Origin: Laetiporus sulphureus 93-53
Taxonomy: Eukaryota > Basidiomycota > Agaricomycetes > Polyporales > Laetiporaceae
Assembly (NCBI RefSeq): GCF_001632365.1
Contig: NW_024468513.1
Span: forward strand, 311,639 to 375,638
Reading direction: 5' to 3'
DNA length: 64,000 bases
Part shown: positions 11,756 through 22,058 of the stretch, piece by piece
How positions within the stretch are numbered: the stretch's first letter is position 1
How the letters are laid out: every line of letters starts with the position of its first letter
Notes under the pieces: model-generated
What the model was told of the DNA's origin: nothing
Databases searched by the model: none
What the model saw: the letters and a program-made list of their open reading frames with translations, nothing else
Program-made: the position numbers and the translations under genes

Positions 11756-11945
11756 CGATGGAGCGATGCATTCGTACGGTGGTTGATATGCAATAATGAA
11801 CGCTGAAGAAGGTCCATCTAGAGTGCTCTGTGAAAGAATCTTATGCATGCGAACTTTCGTAACGAACCGAGGTGAGTTTGTGCTGATAGGCTCAACCGCT
11901 GAACGATTCACGTAACGGTCTGTCACTGCGAAGCTAGTAGGCTTG
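11756..11945 (+). repeat. 190-bp direct repeat, copy 1
   Basis: This copy aligns over its full length with 12431-12620 (about 80-85% by eye). Shared blocks are CGATGGAGCGATGCA, CATGCGnACTTTCGTAACGA, ACCGAGGTGAGTTTG and GCGAAGCTAGTAGGCTTG. No coding content was recognised. Confidence 0.85.
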
Positions 11946-11980
11946 GTCCTCGGCATTTTGAATTAGACTGCGCAACAGAT

Positions 11981-12031
11981 GCAGATGACATCAAACTGCG
12001 CAGCGAGAGCATGGTGGGAAAGAACGTAACG
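11981..12031 (+). repeat. Right flank repeat around the RHS/Crinkler-like gene
   Basis: This is the second copy of the element at 8932-8984, in the same orientation about 3.05 kb away. It lies between the two 190-bp repeats. Confidence 0.7.
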
Positions 12032-12430
12032 CGTCAGTTTCCCGTTCTCCTGGATGGGCGAGTCGTTGCCACAAGCGCGTTGATCACGTGCTCGCGGCAC
12101 CTTTGCTCACCTCGTCGGTGATTGCTTGTCTCTCAACTGTATTCTACCCTGGTCCGTGATCGCACCAGATGTCATTCTTACGCTTGAGTCGATGTGCTTC
12201 GTGACGCCCAATACTCGTAATCAAGGCTTCTTTGAATAAACACGAACGTGTGATGCGAGTTCCCGACGAAGCGCACATTTGTTCGACAATGCTGATACGT
12301 TCGGTCTTCCTCTAGGGGGCAAGAATTGCAAGGAATTGCAGAAGCGCAAGCAGAATGCTCCGCGTTATGAATGTCGGCAACGTTTGCCAATGGAACAACG
12401 GAGCTCCGATGCTGATTGATTGGACCGCTG

Positions 12431-12620
12431 CGATGGAGCGATGCACTCGTTCGGCGGTCGGTATGCAATCACCAACGTGGAAGAAGGCCTATTTTGAGTG
12501 TTCTTGGAGAGAATTTTATGCATGCGGACTTTCGTAACGAACCGAGGTGAGTTTGCGCTGATAGGTTAAACCGTTGAATGTTTCACGTAACGATCTGAAA
12601 TTGCGAAGCTAGTAGGCTTG
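12431..12620 (+). repeat. 190-bp direct repeat, copy 2
   Basis: This is the second copy of the 11756-11945 element, 675 bp downstream in direct orientation, and it ends in the same AGCTAGTAGGCTTG. The sequence between the copies (11946-12430) has no gene that I recognise. Confidence 0.85.
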
Positions 12621-13430
12621 AGCGTCACGCTTCTGTACCAGACATCCGACAGATATTATGATAGGGAATGCCTAGAAAAGTATAGACGGAACAGATAACC
12701 AAAAGGTGTGCACAGCAACTGCCGTTAACTCGCGCGCTCATCCTCGACCTGATGATTCAGGGCGTCCGCGCTCTCCGGGACGCGACGTTCTGGTAGAGTC
12801 AGCATTCCTTTCTCGCTTCTACAACGACCCAAAGATGTCTGTTCGCCGGCCCCAGCGCCTCTGCACCCACCATTTATCCGGAGCACGAGGTATGTAATGA
12901 CGCAACAATCCAAGGACGGCAAGCCCGAAAAGCCCATTGACTTCAGGCTATATAACTCTCAATGGCATGTGTACGCCAGTCGCCAGGGCATAGTCTACCG
13001 CTATCGTGATGAAGAAGTATATTCCCGCATACAGCCACCTTTGATCCGCCCCTCCCAAGCCTCCTCGCTCTTGGTGCCGTACAGGCCGAGAGGTCTCTCG
13101 CGAGTAGAACGTTATCCAGAGAGATGCTGTACGCCCTGCATTCCAATTCCCCTGATGCTGATTGGACGGCACTAGCATGCGCGCCTGCGTCTGTTCAGAG
13201 CGTCACGCCTGTGCGATCGCCGAACGCTCATGAAAAGAAGTATGAATCACGAACGAATCGAGGAGCCAGAGCCATCCTGGCATATTTAGCCACCCGGAAG
13301 ATCGTTCAAAGCTCATCCTCAAGCGTCACGCGTACGGGTGATCTTCACGCTCGAGTATGGCGCGATCTCGAAAGAATGTTTCAAACGTAACGGGCCCCGG
13401 TAGGCGTCTTCTGTGGCTTGCATCGACGCG
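12621..13430. other. Intergenic, no gene seen
   Basis: Short frames on both strands (for example 12897-13175 plus and 12943-13178 minus) overlap one another and have no family resemblance. The right end is the promoter of the ferritin-like gene. Confidence 0.45.
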
Positions 13431-13437
13431 TATAAAA
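13431..13437 (+). promoter_or_regulatory. TATA box of the ferritin-like gene
   Basis: TATAAAA lies 61 bp before the ATG at 13498, a usual spacing for a strongly expressed fungal gene with a short leader. Confidence 0.6.
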
Positions 13438-13497
13438 TGCGAGGTGTAGAGCGGCGGGAGAGGCCCGACTGCATACGCAGCGCGACCTGCCTCCAAG

Positions 13498-15027
13498 ATG
13501 TACTCTATCTTGCTCGTCCTCGCCGCCGGTGCACTGATCGCTGCCGCTGCGCCCTATAGTCCGCCCGGGGGGCTTGATGTGAACAACACCAACCCGATCT
13601 ACCAGCCCCTCAGTGACTTCGACTACCAGTCCCTCGTGCGTGTCGAGACCAGTTTGAGACGCATACACTAACCGTCTGCGCACGCAGAACCTCGCGCTGC
13701 ACCAGGAGTACATCGAGCTCGACCTGTTTCACCATGGCCTCGCGACGTTCTCCGTGGAAGACTTCGAAGAGGCCGGCTTGAACGCGGCGGACCGGTTCCT
13801 GATTGAGTTCATGGCGGACCAGGAGCTCGGCCATGCCATCATGATCAGCAACATGCTCGGACGTAAGTAGCTCAGACATCATCCAGCCTTTCTATTTAGC
13901 AACCTATACTCATTTTTGCAACGGTCACCAGCGAAGAATGCCTCAAAGGAGTGCACCTACTCCTACCCATTTCAGACGGTCCGACAGTTCGTCGAGTTCT
14001 GCGAAGCGGTGAGTCGTGCTTCTCCCCGCTTCCCCCTCCTGCCCCCAGTTCGCCGATCAACGAGCAACCGCTAATGCCCGCCAGGTCACACGCTTCGGCG
14101 AGTCTGGCACGTACGGTTTCATCGAGCACCTCAACTCGCGCGCCGCAGCACAGCTGCTGCTCGAAGCAGTCACCACCGAGGCGCGCCAGCAGATGGTGTT
14201 CCGCCAGTTCGAGGGCATCTTTCCCATGCCCGTACGTCCCCCTTCCCTCTTCACCTTTCATCTTCATCCTGCAATGTGCTGAGCTGCCCGTGGACAGTTC
14301 TGGTTCACACCCGCCGTGACGCAAAGCATGCAGTGGACGCTGATGGCGCCCTATCTCACCGCGTGCCCCGCCAAGAACACCCGCATCCAGTTTCAGAACT
14401 TTCCCGCACTGTACATCGCTGTGCGTATCCCTCCCTTTCCTGTCCGCACCCGTGTCCTTTGTCTGATACGAATGGCCCATCGCTTTGCCTCAGAACAACC
14501 CGAACATCACTGAGGAAACGGGTTTCGCGCTGCCTGCGATCACACGGAACCACAGCGCGTGGACCGCACCCGGCGAGCCGGTCTATCTCATCTGGGAGTC
14601 ACCGGGCAAGGCGGTCGGCCCAAACAGCTCGTACATTACGAACACCACCGCAGGCGAGCCGAAGGTGAGTAGCGCCACTTGTCTTTCGAAAGCGGGATGG
14701 GCAACACGACACGTTCGGTGCACAGTACGTCGCGTGGATCTCGCAGCTCAATACGACCTACACGCCATTGACGATCACCGGGGAGAACAAGGGCGTGACA
14801 TACCAACCGGGTGGAGAGATATACGGCAAACATACGTTCTCGACGTACAACGGAACCATGTACGTGCGCCACGTTCTCCCTGTAGAGAAGTTCGATGCAG
14901 CTGTGCTGACGTGCGCGCTGGCAGATTTGCGATGGTCACGGACGACAATCCGATGATCTCGCCTGCGAATATCTCCTTCCTCAACCAGCACGTTGTCGCG
15001 GGGCCCGCGCTCTACTTTTCCGGCTGA
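13498..15027 (+). CDS. Secreted ferritin-like (Rds1-type) protein
   Basis: Eight exons join in phase: 13498-13635, 13688-13862, 13932-14008, 14085-14231, 14298-14420, 14494-14664, 14726-14859 and 14925-15027 (355 residues). The N-terminus is a signal peptide (MYSILLVLAAGALIAAAAP). A ferritin-like four-helix region follows: NLALHQEYIELDLFHHGLA, FEEAGLNAADRFLIEFMADQ and ELGHAIMISNMLG, then a second helical pair, GFIEHLNSRAAAQLLLEAVT and EARQQMVFRQFEG. Glu and His residues at helix positions could bind metal, but this is inferred only. N-glycosylation sequons (NTT, NAS, NSS, NGT) fit secretion. The family contains Schizosaccharomyces Rds1, induced by stress and nutrient limitation. A TATA box 61 bp upstream suggests a regulated, abundant transcript. 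The biochemical role is unknown. Confidence 0.85.
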
Positions 15028-15447
15028 TCGTTGGCCCTTGTGCATCGCTTCGGGCAATATGTAACGGAGACCGTATCTGTATGTATGTGCTCGCCGTGTT
15101 TTTCCCCTCCATCAAGATTGTATAAGGCTTCCTGAACACACTTTGTGTTGGGCGAGATCATGTCAACTTCATGTGGAATCCGCTTAGAGCCAAGTGTTCC
15201 CGAACCTGATGCCTGCCACCGGCATCAGCCACTATCGCGCACGGCTGTGATGGTGTCCGTCGCTTATACGTGAATGTGATGAAAAGCGTCTCGTTCAATG
15301 CAAGCGTCGACAAGTCACACAATGCTCTCCAGATGTCAGAGTGCAACGTACGAGTACATGCATAACGTCGCAGCCATACCCGATACAGTACAACAATCCG
15401 TCCAGCCACGGCTAATGTACACGTAGCGATACATCAACGTGATGCAC
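15028..15447. other. Convergent 3' flanks, no gene seen
   Basis: This is the space between the stop of the plus-strand ferritin-like gene and the stop of the minus-strand HSP9/12 gene. It should hold both 3' ends. From 15358 it is part of the duplicated HSP block. Confidence 0.5.
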
Positions 15448-15881
15448 TTAAACGTTCTTGTTGCTACCCATGCCCACGGCATTCTTCGCCTTGTCCAACA
15501 TCGAAGGCTGAGAGCAAGACACGTCAGCATGCATGACGACACAAAGGCACGATAGAGGACCGACCTCGGTTGGATTGCTGCTGAACTTGTCACCGAGCTG
15601 CTGAGCATACGACTTCTGAGACTAGCGATGCGAGGTATCAGTAGTGTGCAGCAGGTATACAGTCTTCCGGATACACACCTCGGGCTCCACGGCGCCTGCG
15701 GCATTATCGCTCTTCCCCTTGATCGTGTCACCGAGGGACTCGGTGGTCGTCTTCTGCGAGTCGGGCTAAAAAAAACCCCCCCCGTGAGCAGGACGATCGA
15801 AAACCGCAACCAAAAAGCGCAGCTTACCTTGACAGCAGCGCCGATCTTGTCACCGAAGGATTGTCTACCAGTGTCGGACAT
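15448..15881 (-). CDS. Small heat-shock/stress protein of the HSP9/HSP12 family, copy 1
   Basis: Four exons on the minus strand (15828-15881, 15679-15765, 15565-15621, 15448-15507) encode 85 residues: start MSDTGRQSFGDKIGAAVKPD, middle SLGDTIKGKSDNAAGAVEPE, end DKAKNAVGMGSNKNV. The MSD.GRQ start, paired Gly-Asp-Lys helices and lack of any folded domain are typical of HSP9/HSP12 (Hsp12 of yeast, Wh11-like proteins). These are soluble, natively unfolded proteins that form amphipathic helices on membranes and accumulate in heat, osmotic stress and stationary phase. All junctions are phase-consistent. Exon 2 starts right after a run of T and A bases. A TATA-like CCTTATATA on the other strand at 15978-15988 lies about 100 bp upstream. 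It is a close paralogue of the gene at 17075-17512. Confidence 0.9.
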
Positions 15882-15977
15882 TATGAAAAATGTTTCAAGT
15901 ATAAAGTGACAAGGAGATGATGGTTGAGTGGGTATTCGAGGGAAGAGAGCTGAAGGGTCTAAGGCCATCCGACGCGT

Positions 15978-15988
15978 CCTTATATACC
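15978..15988 (-). promoter_or_regulatory. TATA-like element of HSP9/12 copy 1
   Basis: On the minus strand this reads TATATAAGGA, about 100 bp before the start codon. The same element stands at the same place in copy 2 (17608-17618), so it has been kept since the duplication. Confidence 0.5.
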
Positions 15989-16114
15989 CGGCGGGCTGGC
16001 ATTTGAAACGAAGACAGACCATGACGCGAGCAAAATCGCTCAGTGCGTCATCGCGACCAATCAATGACGCATCGTGTCCCTCACCTGCCTGCTAAGGCAA
16101 GTGCCATTCCAAAT

Positions 16115-16965
16115 TTGGATGAAATAAGTTCCGCGACTAACTCCGCAGCGAATCACACTTGGGTGAAGAGGCGACGAGCGCCGGTTTCAAATAACAGGCA
16201 TCTCGAAAAGACGGGGCAGCAGAGTAATACGATAAAATGAGCGACCGAGTACAACTATAACAGGGTCGAATAGACAAACAGGTACCGGAGAAAGTACAGT
16301 TGAGTAACACGAGCGAGCGGGTACGATTGCGAAAGGCCCGCTGAATACACGAGCAACATGCAGAATGACAGAAAGGGAAGTGCAACTACAATCGTGGAGT
16401 AAAGTCGTGGACAACGGCAGCACGCTATGACTCCTAGGATAGAGGATCAGGGCCATCCTTCAATAGATAGATGTTGTGGAAATCAAACGCCACTTTGCAA
16501 CGACCAGACAAGACCATCATGCCTGCTGCTGCTGCGTCCGCCTGTCCAGCAGCAGGCAACGCTCCTCCTACCAGGAAACAAGAGGAATCGACACTCAATA
16601 GAATGTGGGCTATTGCACAGGTACTGTCATCAACAGTTCAATCATTGAGGCAATGTGCTCACTCGATGCATCTCCAAGCAATTTATTGCAACGTATTTGT
16701 TAATCCAACTTGCTACGTCGCCGCTTAGCTCCTGCAATGGTTTGTGGCTGTTACACACTGGCGCAATTACACGCCACAGTGACAAAAGCGGAAACCGATG
16801 AGGTAAGCTGCGGAGAACAGCGATGACGTCGGAATTTCCGAAAAAGGGTCAAACTGCAGCTTAGGGATTACGTAAAGCGGAGCTGACATTACAGAAATAG
16901 CCAAATACCATTCTGTTATTTGGAACGACGCTATTCAGGTGTGGCAATGCGCATCTTACGAATCC
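16115..16965. other. Spacer between the two HSP9/12 blocks, no gene seen
   Basis: About 850 bp of rather AT-rich sequence with short frames only. Nothing in it resembles a protein family, an RNA gene or the flanking duplicated blocks. Confidence 0.5.
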
Positions 16966-17776
16966 ATGTATAACGTCGCAGCCATACCAATACTGTACAA
17001 AGAATTCGCTCAGCCAAAACTAGTATGGTACACGTATTGACACATCAACGTATCGCCACATCAACGTATCGCGCTCAAACATTGTTGTTGTTGCTACCCA
17101 TGCCCATGGCGTTCTTCGCCTTGTCCATTACCGAAGACTGTGAGGAAGACATGTCAACATACATGACGACACAAAGGTATGATAGAGTACCGACCTGATT
17201 CTCGTTCGAGTTGCTGCTGAACGTGTCACCGAGTTGTTGAGTGTACGACTTCTCGGACTAGCGATGCAAACTGTCAGCGGTGTGGAGCGGACGCACAGTC
17301 TTCCGGACACAGACCTCAGGCTGCGCGGAGGACGCAGCGGAATCGCCCTTCCCCTTGATCATGTCGCCGAAGTGCTCGGTGGTCGACTTCTCGGAGTCGG
17401 GCTAGAAAACAACCATGAACACGATGCGTCGAAGACCACAACGAAGAGCGCAGCTCACCTTGACAGCAGCGCCGAGCTTGTCAGAGATGGATTGTCTGCC
17501 GGTGTCGGACATTATGAAAGATGTTTGTATGAAAGTGGTAAGAAAGATGGGTGGTTGAGTGGGTATTCGAGGGGAGAAGAGTTGATGGGTCTATGCCATC
17601 CGACGTGTCCTTATATACTCCGTGGGCTGGCAAAGACGGGTGCCACCGAAGACAGGACAGACGATGACGCATGCAACGTCGCTCGGTGCGCGACGTCATC
17701 GCGACCAGTGATGCACCGCGTCGGGGGCCACCTCACCTCTCCTCACCTGCCTGCTATGGCAAGCGCCATTCCAAAT
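16966..17776. repeat. Segmental duplication, HSP9/12 block copy 2
   Basis: This is the second copy of the 15358-16114 block, in the same orientation. Similarity runs through 3' flank, gene and about 270 bp of upstream sequence, which dates the copy as a segmental rather than retroposed duplication (all introns are present in both). Confidence 0.85.
17075..17512 (-). CDS. Small heat-shock/stress protein of the HSP9/HSP12 family, copy 2
   Basis: Four exons (17459-17512, 17315-17401, 17195-17257, 17075-17137) encode 88 residues beginning MSDTGRQSISDKLGAAVKPD and ending MGMGSNNNNV. Introns sit at the same places and phases as in the copy at 15448-15881. Exon 1 and exon 2 have equal lengths in both genes, while exon 3 is two codons longer and exon 4 one codon longer here. 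Differences concentrate in the middle (SEKSTTEHFGDMIKGKGDSA against SQKTTTESLGDTIKGKSDNA), so the pair has diverged but kept the frame, which suggests both are functional. The role is that of HSP9/12 proteins: membrane-stabilising, unfolded stress protein of the cytosol. A conserved TATA-like element lies upstream at 17608-17618. Confidence 0.9.
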
Positions 17777-18679
17777 CAGGCTAGGATTGCTCCCAACTCG
17801 GCCGTCATCGATCCATCGTCCCTGGTGTCCTTGGCGCGACCCGGAGCTCGAGCGGGTGCAGACAGACAGACGTCAGCGACCGTTGGGGCAGCTCTCCTGC
17901 AAAGCACACATCGGTAACGGATAATGAAAAAGCTGCTCGCACACGGCAGGACACATACAAGGTCAATGCCATTGGAGGTTCAACACTTTACGTTGTTACA
18001 GTATCGGTGCAAACAAGTCTACCGACCACATGGACCATATAGGCAATGATATAAGCGGCCAGAAGGATGCCAGGCCCGGTCCTGCACGTTACAATGCTTG
18101 TAGTCACATCACAGTCTCGTGGACAATGGGAAGCCAGCACAGTCACCGGCATAGATTGATTGACCACTCACCAACATACGGCACACGTTAGTTTCCCCCG
18201 AAGGGTACTTATCCCGAGGACCACGAAAAGGTCTGCGCCATGCCTCGGGACGCACCTTATTGCGATTCTTTGTTTTCCATAACATTCTAGCGCAACTTGC
18301 CACTGCATTTTCATTCTTGAGAAGTACATACTTGACAATCCTTGCAGTAATGTACCGCGTTAGCATAGAGTCCGTCGCAGATAGACAATAAGCGGCACTC
18401 ACAATCTACGCGAAGCCTGTTTGCGATCGTTGATCGTTGACGACGAAAATTTTGAGTGCTAGCTACGGTCAGTATGCGGCTCACCAGAATGCTACGTCGA
18501 TGCTCTCATGCTCGCCACCATCCTATAAAGCGCTGTCGATGAGCTTGATAAATATCGAGTGAATAACGTACCAATGTTCCCGAGATGCCGCCTTTGTGAT
18601 AGGTAAGTGCCTCGCCTTGACTTTGTCGTTGTCTTCCTACTGGCACCTTCGGTTGCGAATTGGATGTCCCCATTCGCCG
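17777..18679. other. Intergenic, contains one structured repeat
   Basis: No gene is seen. The only recognisable element is the minus-strand copy of the structured repeat at 18180-18256. A minus-strand frame at 18109-18402 runs through that repeat and is not credible as a gene. Confidence 0.45.
18180..18256 (-). repeat. Structured dispersed repeat, copy A (possible ncRNA)
   Basis: On the minus strand this 77-nt copy starts GGTGCGTCCC and ends ACGTGTGCC. Helix P1 pairs GGUGCGU with the 3' end. Helix P2 is a perfect UCCCGAGG / CCUCGGGA. Inside P2 a small hairpin GACC-UUUUCGU-GGUC is present. A CCC-UUCG-GGG hairpin follows the unpaired AUAAGUA. Two more copies lie at 31806-31884 and 32536-32659. 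Confidence 0.75.
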
Positions 18680-18689
18680 TCATCTTGAG

Positions 18690-20170
18690 TCTTGACTTCT
18701 TGCCTATTGAGATTTGCCTCCCGCCTTCCTCCTTGAGCCTTGCATCTTGTCGAGACTTGCGCGTTCATTCTTGCGCCTCACGCCTTGCCAATCTTGCGCT
18801 TTGCGTCTTGCATGGCTTGCACACCGAGACCAGTCCGTGTTGCGTCTTCTTTCTTGCACCTCCGTACGCGTTGAGTCTTGCCTTCCATCCTCCCATCTTG
18901 CGTAATGAGCCTTGGTCTTGCACATGGAGTCTTGCATCCTGCCCTTCGGCCTCCTATCTTCCGTCTTGAGCCTTGGCGTCCTGTCCATCTTACGTCTTGC
19001 TCCTTGCGCCTTTGGTCTTGCCCGCCACCTCCCATCTTGCGCCTTGCATCTCTTCAACTTGAGTGTTCAGGCTTGCCCGTTTTGCGACTTGAGTGTTGCC
19101 CATCTTGCGTCTAAATATTGCCGACCTTGTACCTTGCATCTTGCTTCTCCTGAATCTCGAGCCTTGCGCATCTTGGGTCTTGTCCGTCTTGGGTCCTGGG
19201 TCTTCCGCCTTGCCTACCTGCGCCTTGCCCACCACCTCCCATCTTACGCATGAATCTTGCTCTTGCGTCATCTTGACCTTGGGTCTTGCGCCTTGACCAT
19301 CTTGAGCCATCTTGCCGGCCTTGCGATTTGAACCTTGCTCAGCAGGATTCTTGCGTCTTCCCCCCGCGGCAGAAATCTTGCCCATACAGCGTTGCCTATT
19401 GCATTTTGCCCGTCTTGCGTTCGACTTGCGTTCGACTTGCGTTTTGCCCACCTCCCTCCCATCTTGTGTCTTGCGTCTTCCCATCTTGCGCCTTGTATCT
19501 TCTTGCCTTGCATCTTGCATCTTCCTTCCTTGCGTCTTGCGTCTTCCGTCTTCCCACCTTACGCCTTGCGTCTTCCTACCTTGCGTGTTGCATCTTGAAC
19601 CCCCCAGCCTCCCATCTTGCGCTTGCATCTTGCCCTCCCGCCACCCAATTTGCGCCTTGAATCTTGCTCACCTGCTCGTCTTGTGCCTTCGGTATCGCCT
19701 GCGCTGCGTCTTCCATCTTGCCTGTTGAGCCATGGATCTTGCTATCTTGCACCTCGCGCCTCACACGACTTGCGCCTTGCCTATCTTGCGTCTTCCATCT
19801 TGCCCTCCCACCACCCAATTTGCGCTTTAGATTGCTCACCTTGCGTCTTGCCCGTCTTGCCACGACTTCGTGCCTTGAATCTTACGTCTTCCTATCTTGC
19901 GTCTTGCGTCTTCTTACCTTGCGCATTGTTTCTTGCCCACCGGCCTCCGCCTTGCATCTTGCTTGTCTTCAATCTTGCCCTCCCACCACCCATCTTGTGT
20001 CTTGCCCGTCTTCACTCTTGCCTTGCTTGAGTCTTGCCCTCCCACCACCCTTCTTGCACCTTGAACTTTGCCTATCTTGCGGATTGCGGCTTGCTCTCCC
20101 GCCTTCCATCTTGAATCTTGCCCACCTTGCATCTTCAGCCTTGCCCTCCCGCCTGCCCTCTTGCACGTTG
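18690..20170. repeat. Degenerate CTTGC-type minisatellite array (~1.5 kb)
   Basis: About 1.5 kb consists of endless variants of CATCTTGCG, CGTCTTGCG and CCTTGCATCTTG, a 7-15-nt C+T-rich theme on the plus strand with strong strand asymmetry. Longer units with CTCCCACCACCCATCTTG recur near 19625, 19810, 19980 and 20040. The many open frames on both strands (such as 18990-19628 minus, rich in Arg/Lys/Gln) follow from the repeat and are not genes. No TG/CA-type telomere unit is present. Confidence 0.9.
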
Positions 20171-20809
20171 CCCATCCATGTCGCCACTGGCGACATTGAA
20201 GGCTGTCTGGTACAACATCAGAACATATTGCCACCGGGAAACGAAACTCGCCGAGAGCCAACCCGGGACATGAGCCAGTCCAAAAACAGAAAGCAGCATG
20301 AGAATCAAGTAAGGAAGTCGTCGCTATGCCGGAAACGTTGAGGGCCATTCGCGCCTCGCCTAGATGTCGGTGGCCGCTAAATTCGAGAGGAATTCAGAGA
20401 CATCATGGTAGAAAGAAAAGGTTACTCAACGCACCGTATTGGTTGTCAAGTGGGTGTATGTTGGACCTGGATTGCTTCATCTTGCTCCTGAGCGTCTTCG
20501 TCTCCGTCTTGAGGTCGTCGCCGTCGATAGCCGTGGCGGTGGCTGTGGGTCGCCGGTCACGTCGCAGAACTTCGCCTCAAAGAGTCGCCACACCAAGTTC
20601 CCAGAGCGCCAAAGGTGTCGCCACAGTCATCCTACATTGGCACAGAGTACTCACAAGAGCCAGCACCAATGAAGTCGTTGCCCGAAGGGTGTTGTCACCA
20701 CAGAGTAGTCGACAGTAAGTTGCCGAGTGGTCCTGCGGTCAAAGGCAATACTGAGCATGTCAGCCACGAGGCACGCATACATGGGGGGTTATCACGCGCC
20801 ATACCTTAG
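20171..20809. other. Intergenic after the satellite, no gene seen
   Basis: Mixed-frame short open frames (20326-20718, 20439-20672) lack family resemblance. No RNA gene was recognised. Confidence 0.4.
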
Positions 20810-21154
20810 CTAGCATAGGTGATAAACACTGTGATACCTTCTTCGATACGCCTCGATGTTGCAAGTGGGTGTGCTTGACGCGGCTGACAGCTGAAACGAA
20901 TACTTGTGGCGCGTTGAAGTAGACATCTGGCAAAAGAACGCATCAGCATCTACACCCCTACATATATGATATAACCAGAGCCACAAAGCGTATACTACAG
21001 GTTGAGCCACGCGCCACATCGGTCGCGAGGTCAGTGACCAACAGGCCAGTGTGGCCACGACTACCGCTATGGATACAGAGAAGATGTATATGAAACTTAC
21101 CCGCGGATGAGACCGGTGTATATGCATCTTGCAAGTGTGGCTCGCCTCTGGCAA
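20810..21154 (-). CDS. Uncertain small minus-strand frame with one membrane-like segment
   Basis: The frame has a first ATG near 21126 (MHIHRSHPR) and contains a hydrophobic stretch (FIYIFSVSIAVVVATLACW). A good TATA box is present on the same strand at 21364-21372, and the intervening leader of more than 200 nt holds no upstream ATG. Two GT-AG introns (46 and 34 nt) can be drawn through the same stretch and would destroy this frame. I do not recognise the product. It may be a small membrane protein, or the transcript may be non-coding. Confidence 0.2.
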   Translation of the reverse strand: MPEASHTCKMHIHRSHPRVSFIYIFSVSIAVVVATLACWSLTSRPMWRVAQPVVYALWLWLYHICRGVDADAFFCQMSTSTRHKYSFQLSAASSTPTCNIEAYRRRYHSVYHLC

Positions 21155-21363
21155 CCGATGGACTTGATGGTGTTGATGATGGACGAGAACTCACGCGTTG
21201 AGGTATTCCACCCGTAGTCACGGCCACGGTCTTCAGTCTTGAGAACGTTGAACGACAGAAGGCACAGGCAAAGCAAAGGGAGGAGGCGACAGTCGAGGAG
21301 GCGCTGAGGGGAGAGGATGCTGGTGGGGGAGGGATGGGTGGGAATGGCCAGGAAGAGGGTTGG

Positions 21364-21372
21364 CTTTTATAG
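21364..21372 (-). promoter_or_regulatory. TATA box on the minus strand
   Basis: CTATAAAAG on the minus strand followed by a C/T-rich leader (CCTCTTCC, CCCATCCCTCCCCC), which is a usual arrangement for basidiomycete core promoters. The gene it serves is uncertain. Confidence 0.4.
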
Positions 21373-22058
21373 TGCGAGACACATAGCGCCGCAGGGTCAG
21401 CCTCATGGCCGCGTTCGTCACGTGAATCTACGCCGCGGAGTACGTTATATTATAGTCTAGTGCAATCGGCGACCGATCTCGATAAGATGTGTCCCACCGC
21501 TTGAATATTCTGCGCCAGCCAACCTGACACCCAAACGCGAACTCTCACCTTCGTGCCCTTGTCCAACAATTATTATCGCCAAAATTTTATTGTTCACGAG
21601 CCGGCACAGCCCGCTTGCGCAATCGCTGGAGAGGCCATCAGTGGCCAAAACCCTGCCTCATGGCCAGAAACACGTTTTCACTGGGCGCGGCGGAATGATT
21701 ACGCGGTGGGCCAGTCGAGTGTACAAACAGCGGCAAACTGTCCGTGCCCATAGCCGCCCGTCCGATTCGCCACTGTGTGGCGCACTGTGCCACAGCGAGC
21801 AGCGACAACATTAGGGCATGCATTGAGGACGAGGGTGTCGACAAGCAAGCAGCGTAAGAGTACATACCGGCTAGAACTACAGAAAGTGAAACAACAGCGA
21901 TGATCCGATACAACATGAAGTACAAATAGAGTTGAAGCGATGCCAGTGGAAACGAATGTGCATCTTGCACAAGTCGATCGGGTAGTGGAACAGAAGGCAG
22001 TGAAAAACGTGGAGGGCATAGGCGAGAAGGACCCTAGATATAAGGAAGGGGGACCGTC
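21373..22058. other. Intergenic, no gene seen
   Basis: Overlapping short frames on both strands (21638-21970, 21699-22019 minus) show no family resemblance. The right end should carry the terminator of the minus-strand RING gene. Confidence 0.4.

Larger units (their letters stand above)
15358..16114. repeat. Segmental duplication, HSP9/12 block copy 1
   Basis: The block begins with the shared 3' flank TAACGTCGCAGCCATACC and ends with the shared upstream flank CTCACCTGCCTGCTA.GGCAA. It aligns with 16966-17776 through coding exons, introns and promoter. Confidence 0.85.

Noticed and set aside
18990..19628. Long Arg/Lys/Gln-rich open frame (212 codons, minus)
   Set aside because: It is a translation of the CTTGC satellite; open frames occur in most frames there and simply follow the repeat.
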